A DNA stretch of 64,000 nt, taken from positions 4,402,001-4,466,000 of the forward strand of contig CP085830.1 in the NCBI GenBank assembly GCA_020809705.1, written 5' to 3'. This DNA is from Calonectria ilicicola (Eukaryota; Ascomycota; Sordariomycetes; Hypocreales; Nectriaceae). Within the stretch, counting starts at the first letter, position 1, and each line of letters opens with the position of its first letter. This document shows positions 56,213-64,000 of this stretch, one piece after another. Under the pieces are notes generated by a model, which made no database searches, had not been told where the DNA came from, and was given only the letters and a program-made list of their open reading frames with translations. A program made the translations under genes and the position numbers.

Positions 56213-57942
56213 GTCGCCCACAGCTCGTAGGGAGATTACTTCAGATTGAGGCACAATATATATGCTACCTGACGTCTTATATTTGCACCAATGAGATCGA
56301 AATGCAGATAAATAGTTCCGATAGGTTCAACATTGCGTCAATATTTTCTTAGGCCTCGCTGATCCTGAGCATTGGAGGTGAAGGTCTTGGCAGATTGCTG
56401 CAAGGGCCAGAGGGTGACCGAGAGTCCGCTGCAGCACCTTTATTTTTTGATCGGATAAAGCTAGGTTCATTCACAGATATAGCGGCTGTAAAGCTTGCTT
56501 GTAGCTAATGCTGAAACGGTGTAACTTTGAAGCTTGATTTTCGATCTAGACCGACGAGTGAGAGTCATTCGACTTATTCTTCCACCCCCTCATAAGATGA
56601 TGGAGGCCAAATAAACATGTCTCTGATGGGGAATATATTTCCATGCAAGGAACTTTTTCTTTTTTTGTGAATAGAGACAATGCAGAGTTTTCGAAAGTGG
56701 TTAAGGGGGAATATATTTCTGTTCTGCTTTTATTTCAGCGATGTGTTTAACATCATTCCAGAGGGAAAGCCACAAAGGTTGATAGGGTAACGATGTACTG
56801 TACAAAGGTGTGCAGGTGGCGCGGTGGAATGCAAAAAAAAAAAGAAAAAAACGGGTGCAGCTCAGGGCAGGCAATTTCGCAAATGGTTGTGCCTGGAACG
56901 AAAATTTTCGAGTTCAAATAGAAGATCTTCATGTCAAAAATTAGAGAGAGAGTTTTTGAAAAACCTGAAATGCGCTCTTTCTTTGGCATATCTAAGCTTG
57001 TGCTGTAGTGGTGAGGGTGTGTTACAAATGAAGGCAAGTCGAGGTGAAATTCCGTCACCAGTAGTGTCAAGCAGTAAGTCCTTGTTTTATCACGACAGTA
57101 GCAATCTATCTCTATGACTGGAATGGGTCTGCATGCTGGAATTATGCACCGTACGAATAGTATTGTAAATGTCAGGGTGTTCTCTAAAGTTGACGATATA
57201 TTTGTTCGAGATCAACTTCGATGCAACAAAAGGATAAGTGCTGGAAATAAATCATGTTTTAGAGTGTCATATTTCTGATTCAAGTAGGTCATGTAGATGC
57301 GATCGTTATATGAAGCGACATCAGCCAACGGTCATATTGTTGTCGTTGATGACTCTGTAAGGGCATGTTACATGTGCTTGTCGATGCTTGTGATTGCTTG
57401 GTTCCCATTTTGGTAATCACGCAGATATATTGGGCAAAAGAACTAGCGAACATGCTTGAAATGTATTCTACCGAGCTATGTAAATTGGAGAGCTTTGGTT
57501 GGCCCTTATTTACGAGCGCGTGGGGGCATAGCACGCGACCGTCATTCGGCTGTTGTTGCAAGCTGTAAACGTTGGTCTCGTGTACAATAAGCAGGGTGCA
57601 TGCAGTGACGTAAGTCGCTTCTGCCATCAATACATGCTTAGAACTGAGACATTAGTTGTCGCCGAGACGGCTGTGGAAGTAGTCACGCACCACTCAGCCC
57701 AATCTCCATCCCTCTCACCGTGCCAAACCGCCTAATTAGTCGATAACATGACCTGCCAACTATTGCACTAAATATGCGGTGTCAATCACTAACATTATCA
57801 GACCGCAATTAGCGGTGAGATGGTTAGCGCGAGACTTACCGACTACCCCCGCCCTTTAGCGTAAAATCTAGGCCAGTTCACCTCCTCGCCTGAACTCTCT
57901 TGCTGTTTGTGGAATGCTGTTTCATCAAACATCATCTCTATA
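56213..57942. other. Gene-poor interval, 1.7 kb
   Basis: A divergent spacer between the rhodopsin-like gene (minus) and the HET-ankyrin gene (plus). Several homopolymer A runs lie near 56832-56850. Small frames at 57289-57735 have no recognisable content. No gene or RNA found. Confidence 0.4.
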
Positions 57943-59985
57943 ATGGTCATAATGGCCAATAGTGGCTTCAAGCACAAACCTCTTAACCTCGAAAGAACCC
58001 AGATACGCCTTTTCAGCCTACTTCCAGCAGAATCATACGAAATTCTGACGGGAACTCTGACGGGAACAGTTGCAACCTATGATTTTGATCACTGTCCCAG
58101 ATACAGGGCAATATCCTATACATGGGGGCCTCGCTATCCTACTCGACATATTTTTATTGATGGAAAAAGCTTTAATATTCGAGAAAATTTATGGCAATTT
58201 TTGAACGCAGCTCGACGCCATGATATTGCGTGGCTATGGATCGACCAGATTTGTATCGATCAGGATGAGGTCGACGAGAGAAACCACCAAGTCGGCCTCA
58301 TGACAAACATATACAACAACGCGGCCCAAGTATTGATATGGCTTGGCCCTGAATCCGACGGTAGTGATATAGCTATGGAGGCCATCAAGTCTGGGTTCGA
58401 TGCAATGCATCAGCACAAGCTTCAAGTGCAATATCTCTTTCAACGGCCTTACTGGCATCGACTTTGGGTTCTGCAAGAGATCCTTATGGGAAAGAATATT
58501 TTGGTTCTGTGCGGTGACCAGAGGTTTAGTTGGAAGAGACTGGAAACCCTATTTATTCCACGGCGGGCCAGCACCGGGAGGCATTGGAAATACCCTGTTC
58601 AGATTGAAGACTCGGTTTTATCCCTGATCAAAGAAAAAAGTACTTTCACGAAGCCAAACGACAGATTAAGTTATATCTTGGCAACATTTTCCGGTTTAGA
58701 ATGTGAGGACGTGCGCGACAAGGTATACGGTCTCCTTGGACTAGTTCGAAGCTCTGGGGTAATACCTATTGACTACTCCAAAACTGCACCCGAGGTTTTT
58801 TTCGTCGCTATTCAGAGAATTGTGAGGGATGAAAGTCACATTGACCTTTGGAGTCATGTTGAAGAGTGCCAGTATCTGCGGGATAGGATGATGCTAGCAG
58901 ATATCAGTGATCCGGACATTGTCAACTTTATCGAGAAGGAATTCGAAGCAATGAAGAAAGAAATGCAATTAGAGAATCGCAGTGTCAGCCAAACCACTGA
59001 AAAAAGGTACAACAAGGATGTTCTCTTCTCAGCAGCAAAAGAGGGGAATGAGATGGTATTCAGGCTTCTACTTGAGAGAGGTGCGAGCCTCGAGTGTAAA
59101 AATGAAAATAACCAAACGCCATTATCATACGCTGCGGAATATGGAAATAAGGCCATTGTCAAGCTATTGCTTGACAGGGGCGCTAACATGGAGTCTAGAA
59201 ACTTGAGCGGCCAGACGCCATTGTTTCGTGCAATAAGAAATGGACAAAACGCGATTGTCGAGATACTGCTGAAGAAGGGCGTTGACATTGAGGCTAAAGA
59301 CAAGCGTGGCCAAACTCCGCTCTCATATTCGATCGAGAAGGGAAATATTGAAGTCGTTAAGCTATTGCTTGAGAATGGAGTCGACATTGAGACGAGAGAT
59401 GCTAGATGGGGCCAAACGCCGCTGTTTTGGGCTATAAGAAATGGAGATGCAGCAATCGTTCGGTTACTGATCAACTGTGGCGCTTATCTCGAGTCTCAAG
59501 ACAAAAATGGCCGGACCCCGATTATATACGCGACAGAGAACGGGCATGAAACAGCATTCAAACTCCTCCTTGATAAAGGGGCGAATCTTGAATGCAAGGA
59601 TGAACACGGCCAGACCTTTTTGTCATATGTTGCGGAGTTTGGGAGCGATGCTATTGTCAATCTCTTACCTGACAAGGGTGTTAGAATCGGTTTGAGAGAC
59701 CAGGTATTTATCCAAAGACAACCTTTTTTGGCCGACAGAGACGAAACATACGCTGCCATCCAGCCGACTCTCCAAAAACCCACTCTCATCAAGAGTAAAC
59801 CTAGCTGGGGACGGCTGATGTTTGCGCTGAAAAGTGGAAATAGGGCAGTTCTCAAATTGGCCCACTCCACCCACAATTGTCGTCGCTTGATGTTTACGAT
59901 TGTATTTATTCTTTCTTTGTTATTTGAGCATACATGGAAGACAGCGGAATGGGTCATATTTATACGATATCATTTGGGTTATTGA
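57943..59985 (+). CDS. HET-domain protein with C-terminal ankyrin repeats
   Basis: Single exon, 680 aa from ATG 57943 (57952 is an alternative). The heterokaryon-incompatibility domain is intact over residues about 50-190: YRAISYTWG, WLWIDQICIDQ, ERNHQVGLM, VLIWLG and RPYWHRLWVLQEI are all recognised blocks. The linker to about 350 is helical. Then come seven ankyrin-type repeats (NEMVFRLLLERGASLEC, NKAIVKLLLDRGANMES, and so on). The first six are regular; the seventh is degenerate (LLPDKGVRIG). The tail is partly hydrophobic (LMFTIVFILSLLFEHTW). HET proteins trigger self-limited cell death after non-self fusion in fungi, and ankyrin arrays serve as the recognition part; the partner cannot be identified here. 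The repeats are near-identical in parts. Confidence 0.93.
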   Translation: MVIMANSGFKHKPLNLERTQIRLFSLLPAESYEILTGTLTGTVATYDFDHCPRYRAISYTWGPRYPTRHIFIDGKSFNIRENLWQFLNAARRHDIAWLWIDQICIDQDEVDERNHQVGLMTNIYNNAAQVLIWLGPESDGSDIAMEAIKSGFDAMHQHKLQVQYLFQRPYWHRLWVLQEILMGKNILVLCGDQRFSWKRLETLFIPRRASTGRHWKYPVQIEDSVLSLIKEKSTFTKPNDRLSYILATFSGLECEDVRDKVYGLLGLVRSSGVIPIDYSKTAPEVFFVAIQRIVRDESHIDLWSHVEECQYLRDRMMLADISDPDIVNFIEKEFEAMKKEMQLENRSVSQTTEKRYNKDVLFSAAKEGNEMVFRLLLERGASLECKNENNQTPLSYAAEYGNKAIVKLLLDRGANMESRNLSGQTPLFRAIRNGQNAIVEILLKKGVDIEAKDKRGQTPLSYSIEKGNIEVVKLLLENGVDIETRDARWGQTPLFWAIRNGDAAIVRLLINCGAYLESQDKNGRTPIIYATENGHETAFKLLLDKGANLECKDEHGQTFLSYVAEFGSDAIVNLLPDKGVRIGLRDQVFIQRQPFLADRDETYAAIQPTLQKPTLIKSKPSWGRLMFALKSGNRAVLKLAHSTHNCRRLMFTIVFILSLLFEHTWKTAEWVIFIRYHLGY

Positions 59986-60200
59986 TATGGCCAGGTTGGA
60001 ATTTACAGATCTGTGCATAGATTTCATCCTCACTTTTTATGATTAACGAATAGAATAATGTTCCTTAACCTGAAATTTTCTACTTTCTCGTCGAAACTCG
60101 AAGAGTTGTTCATATTGTGTCTGTAGATCTTGCGTCCTAGCCCTGCAGATGGCTACATGATCTCTCAACTCGAGGCAGGGGTTCAACGATTCGAATCTAA
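59986..60200. other. Spacer between HET gene and tRNA-Ser
   Basis: 3' flank of the HET-ankyrin gene and upstream region of the tRNA gene. AT-rich; nothing else seen. Confidence 0.35.
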
Positions 60201-60282
60201 GGCGTGGTGGCAGAGTGGTCTAATGCGTATGACTAGAAATCATATCTCTTCGGAGGCGTCTGTTCAAATCAGGCCCACGTCG
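60201..60282 (+). tRNA. tRNA-Ser (anticodon AGA)
   Basis: The cloverleaf can be drawn by hand. The acceptor stem is GGCGTGG/CCACGTC (one G-T pair). The D stem is GCA/TGC. The anticodon stem is TATGA/TCATA with loop CTAGAAA (AGA at 34-36). A long variable arm (TCTCTTCGGAGGC) is as expected for serine. The T arm is GTCTG-TTCAAAT-CAGGC. The discriminator base is G. There is no intron. A T6 run near 60293 fits an RNA polymerase III terminator. It reads UCU/UCC codons after A34-to-inosine change. A small reading frame overlapping this locus is spurious. Confidence 0.92.
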
Positions 60283-60620
60283 TCATCGAATTCTTTTTTG
60301 TGGTATTTTTTTTTGCAGTTTGGGTTTGTGATGACCAAAATTCACTTGCTTTCATTCGACGTGCAGCAGACCTCTGGGCAATCTTTCCCTTTTTTCCCAT
60401 GGTGATTAATATGCTCCTCTATGATTTGGTTGGAATTGAGGCCCTGGACTAAAAAAGACAGCGTTGCAACAATTATGGGTCCAAAATATTGAGAATTAGA
60501 AAGTTGCCACAAGACATCTTTCCTCTTAGGGCTATTGCTGGAGATTCGGGGAGAGGGCCATTTTGTATTGAAATAAGATCAATTCTCAGATCAAGAAGAT
60601 AATTTCACTCATGCGGTTCG
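60283..60620. other. tRNA 3' flank and 3' flank of the HeLo-TPR gene
   Basis: T-rich blocks at 60292-60320 include the probable polymerase III stop. The rest is the region downstream of the minus-strand gene; no gene was seen. Confidence 0.35.
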
Positions 60621-63600
60621 TCATACCCATATCAGAACTCCCGTCCCCAACGCGGCTTTAGTCGCCGCTCGAACAGCGCAGACATAACAAGGGCCTCCAG
60701 TACGACGAATTATAGCGTTCTTCCCTTGTTCTGTACACCATGCTCTGGCCAAAACTTCAGCTCCTTTGCCTGTGGCATTAATAATAGTCACATCGTCTTC
60801 GGCCTGGATGGTGTGATTCTTGAGCTGGTCGACTGTCAGAACATTTTTCTGAAATCTTGGCAGCTCGCGAATATGCACTTGATGCGGGCCTTTGTGCCCA
60901 GCTAAACAACCAGGCGGTGATACAAAGATGGGGTTCGTGTAAAGCGCATATGTTACGGGCATGGCGTTGTTGTCGAGACGGAATGTCATTGTGGCTCGAT
61001 ATTGAACTTCTCGTTCTGCGAGTTCTTCAGTGATGGTCATGTCTTCGAACTGCATCATAATATTTCTCTCCAGTGGAAGCTTTCGTAATTTGATCGAGGT
61101 GAGGGTGACAGTGCCCAAGTCTTGAACAGGGGGTTCTGGGATCACCCAATTCGCTTCATTCCTCATCTCTGAGATGTATTCAGGCATTTCTTCATCAGCC
61201 TTTAACCTTGTGGCTTCGTATCGATCCATCATCCCCAGGGGAAGATCCATCTCTGTGTCTGTTGTTGGCTTCATGGGTGCAACACGGCGTGTTTTGATGT
61301 TAATATGCCGTGGTCTTGTCATCAACCCTCCGACGAGAGGAGGGTCAAACTCCATCGGCGGGCATGGACCAACCCATCCGCAGACGGAAACAGTACCAGG
61401 CCTGCATCCCAAAACACGGGCAAGCACGGTTCTAGTCCTCCAGTAGGACATGCCAGACATGGAAATTCCAGAATCATATTGCGGAGGCAGCATCAAAACC
61501 GACTTGATGGACGGTGTGCAGATGATGAGGGCCGACATAATGGTGAATGACATGAATCGCCCTGGCAATGTCAACCCAAAGAGCCAATTTTGGAGTACAG
61601 ACTCCATTCCTATTCCTGTCAATATATTCTCATATGCCCCTTCTGCGCAGTCTCGAACTTCATTAATATAAGGCCACTTGATAGATTCAGCAAAGGCCAG
61701 CAACCCTTCCACTTGACATTCGTGTACTGCGGAATGAAGAACAGCTGTCTTGTTTTGCAAGCTGAATTCTTGATTTTTATTCTCATTTCTGAGTCGAATC
61801 TTGATTATTTCGTTCCTTTCCACAGCTATCGCATGCAACTCCTCTTTGATCTTGGCTGTTGCCTCTTCGAAGCCTTTTTTCATCAGAGTAGATCCACCAT
61901 CGCCAGTCAGAGAAATGGCACGTCTGTAGGAGCTCTGCGCTCTTTTGGGTAAACCAAGCTTTAATTCTGCCATGCCCAATCGAGCCCAAGCCTTGGCGTA
62001 ATTAGGATCTAGTCTTGTTGCCTCATATGCTTCCGTGCAGGAATCTTGGTAGTTTCCCATCGACATGAAGGCTGCTGATCTATTAGCCCGGTAGATGGAA
62101 TTCCCAGGGTCTCTTTTGATGGCCTCTGTGTAAAAGTGAGCTGCTTCTTCCCATCTACCATCCTTTATGGCGGTATTTCCCTTCGCCTTGAGTTCCTCGG
62201 CTTTTGCTTGGTCCTTTTTGACATTTTCGAATTCTAATAGCGGAACTCGAGCATCTTGGAGTATAATACGAACATTTCGTAGCCACAGGTCTCCTATAGT
62301 GAGCGAAGCTAGAGCTGCGGCAGTAAACCCTTTGTATAAAACATCGTTAGATTCGCCCGGGTGCTGTAGTCGTAGTTGCAATTCCCTAGACAAAATAATT
62401 TGCTGAAGCAGATTGCAATATCCAAGATTTTCATTGTCCATTGGCAACGACCAATGCCGAAAGATGTTTGTATGAATCGTAAAGTTGGCGAAATCAGGGT
62501 GAGGTCCATTCAGCCGCCGCAGTATTTCTAAAACTGTAGTCGAGTGGGTCGTTCCGCCATTGTGCGTCCTTCTATATTCTCACAATTAGCAAACCTTCAA
62601 ATGTCTATTTAATTATGCCCTTGCTTACATCAAGTTTCCAAAAATCTCTGTCAAATCTGCCTCCTCCTTGAGGGGATATAGCCCAAGGTTTTGGCTTCCA
62701 GTCCTTAATTCTTCAATTCTCCGAAGAAGAGTTTCAAAACTAGTTGGTGGAAAGGGCTCGCTCGAGAAAGCAAAAGACTTGTCTCGCTTTTTACCGAATT
62801 CGTCTTCGTACTCCCAGCATTCCAACCCAAAACCAGCTACAGTTACAGTTCCAGGGTTAATACTCCCATATAGAGGGAAGCTCTCGACGTCGAGAATAAT
62901 TTCATCCTCGGGGGTGGGATTGTGTGAGCCATCAAAGCGTAGATCCTGGTTGGTGAAGCGTTTGCGGTGATAGAGGTCTGGGAGGTCGTTAGTGACTCCA
63001 TCAAGCTGAGTTATTAGGTAAGAGTGGAACTGACCGAAAGATGCGTGCTGGTTTATAAGTAAACCAAAATAATTGTCCTGGGGAAAAGGTTGGATATTAA
63101 CATCCTCCTCCCTTTGACCTTTGACACATTCAAAATAATAATAGCCAAACGTGTAAGACGTGTAAATAGCAGGCCCAATTACTGCTAAAGATAAGCATCC
63201 ACGTGACTTTTCATGAACAAATTCGAAGCATTCCTTGTACTGTCTCTCCAGCTCATATGGGTCTTGGCTATTGCTTCTCGGGTCTTGATTAGCATTGGTT
63301 GACGGTTTTGAATCCGTTCGGCTTGTGCTTTTCTCCTCGGGGACTCTTTGACTCCTCTTGGACGCTTCACTCCGAATAGTAGCCTCTTCTCTTAGACTTT
63401 CGAGTCTAATGCTGGTTGTCTCCCAAATTTCTTCATGAGAATCTGCAGTCGCCTCTTGGAGCGAGGCTAGTTGTTCCTCGTCATTGCTCTGGAGAATCTC
63501 GTTCTGCATCGCCATCTTCGTCTTGTCCCTGGTCTCTGGGAATAGGCTATACAGCTTATCAATGAGTTCTGTAACCTCAGATACCAGCACCTGGAACGCA

Positions 63601-64000
63601 CGCTTGTCGTAGATGGCCCAACGTGTTTTCTTGATGCGTGCAGTTTGGCGCTGTCTTGTTTTTGCCGTCTTTCGAAAGGTATCTGAAGCCCGCCGGAATA
63701 TTGCTCCTAACTTTACTGCAGATATCTCCTCGTTCCGTCCCGCCTCAGTGAGTGATGTAGCGGGGCGTAGACCATATCTCTCGTTCATCTGGTCGGTCTG
63801 GTCGAAGATGTGCTGAATGCATCCCAATAACCGGAGGGTAGCTCCACGGATATCCTCCCGGTGAAGTCGTGCATCCAAGCGGCGTTGTCCCACGTCGTCT
63901 CCATTCAAGCCGACTGTATCACCCCACATTAACAGCCGAATCCTCTCAACCTCAAGTTTGACTTGCGCGATCTCATAATCTTTGCCATAGCTCTCCCCAG
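60621..64000 (-). CDS. HeLo-domain protein fused to TPR region (5' end beyond the window)
   Basis: Two exons are seen: 64000-62629 (open at the edge) and 62571-60621. A 57-bp intron (GTAAGC..GCTAAT..ATATAG) joins ..IFGNL-I-RTHNGGTTH in frame. Residues near the edge (YGKDYEIAQVKLEVERI, then MWGDTVGL) are the start of a HeLo (prion-inhibition/propagation, HET-s-like) domain, with YDKRAFQVLVSEVTELIDKL later. A long low-complexity link follows (EEKSTSRTDSKPSTNANQ). After the join come three TPR-type helix pairs (ELKAKGNTAIKDGRWEEAAH, then IYRANRSAAFMSMGNYQDS and AKAWARLGMAELKLGLPKRA). The tail ends GGPCYVCAVRAATKAALGTG. HeLo domains insert in membranes to cause cell death in known fungal systems. 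The first exon alone would stop at ATG TAA, so the alternative is two tandem genes. Confidence 0.8.

Noticed and set aside
60130..60405. Plus-strand 91-codon frame near 60.2 kb
   Set aside because: It overlaps the tRNA-Ser gene, and its translation is the tRNA sequence.
62625..62635. HeLo gene ending at ATG TAA just after GNL
   Set aside because: A stop right at a GTAAGC donor, followed by a phase-matched acceptor and an open frame, makes splicing to the TPR part more likely; kept as the alternative.
1..64000. CRISPR arrays, bacterial-type operators, ribosome-binding sites
   Set aside because: The window is eukaryotic nuclear DNA; no spaced direct repeats were seen and such elements are not expected.

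Overview
The window is nuclear DNA of a filamentous ascomycete (Pezizomycotina). Genes are interrupted by short introns, mostly 44-98 bp with GT..AG ends and CTAAC/CTGAC-like branch sites. The families are typical of moulds: Zn2Cys6 regulators, HET and HeLo domain proteins, a Clr5/ankyrin protein, a rhodopsin-like SAT4 protein, and Dal5-type and YAT-type transporters. SRP54 looks Sordariomycete-like, but I cannot fix the order. Strand use is mixed, there are no operons, and several gene-poor stretches run 1-3 kb. I recognise no PKS, NRPS, terpene synthase or autonomous transposon. Multi-exon genes are given as full spans, with inferred exons in the evidence.

Layout. 2.2-5.4 kb: a large ArAE/DUF2421 membrane protein (-). 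7.7-8.5 kb: a SigF-like NTF2-fold protein (+) with a GC-AG intron. 9.0-11.4 kb: an APH-like kinase (+) and a glutathione S-transferase (+). 11.6-13.4 kb: a TPR protein (-). 14.3-15.7 kb: a monocarboxylate-type MFS transporter (+). 16.5-17.7 kb: a secreted Thr-rich surface protein (-) with an (AG)n tract in its leader. 18.7-31.5 kb: six adjacent genes that look like a small metabolic cluster: Dal5-type MFS transporter (-), Zn2Cys6 regulator (+), CMD/AhpD-fold protein (-), SDR oxidoreductase (+), ACC-synthase-like PLP enzyme (-) and YAT amino-acid permease (-). The divergent CMD/SDR promoter carries three TCCGGA palindromes. 34.8-38.4 kb: a Clr5/ankyrin gene with three apparent lesions. 39.3-41.6 kb: a second zinc-cluster regulator (-). 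44.6-47.5 kb: two NmrA-like genes (-) flanked by an ~85-bp inverted repeat. 48.8-50.4 kb: an M20 N-carbamoyl-amino-acid hydrolase (+). 50.6-52.0 kb: a GPI-type aspartic protease (-). 52.9-54.5 kb: SRP54 (-), the only obvious housekeeping gene. 55.0-56.2 kb: a damaged-looking rhodopsin-like gene (-). 57.9-60.0 kb: a HET-ankyrin gene (+). 60.2 kb: tRNA-Ser(AGA). 60.6 kb to the right edge: a gene (-) whose splicing joins an N-terminal HeLo cell-death domain to a TPR protein.

How the parts may work together. The 18.7-31.5 kb block has uptake, regulation and three enzymes, which fits import and conversion of an amino-acid-derived compound. The right end, with HET-ankyrin and HeLo-TPR genes, looks like a self/non-self or programmed-cell-death region. 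The most unusual items are the inferred HeLo-TPR fusion, the metabolic block with its palindromes, the inverted repeat around the NmrA pair, and three GC-AG introns in one window.
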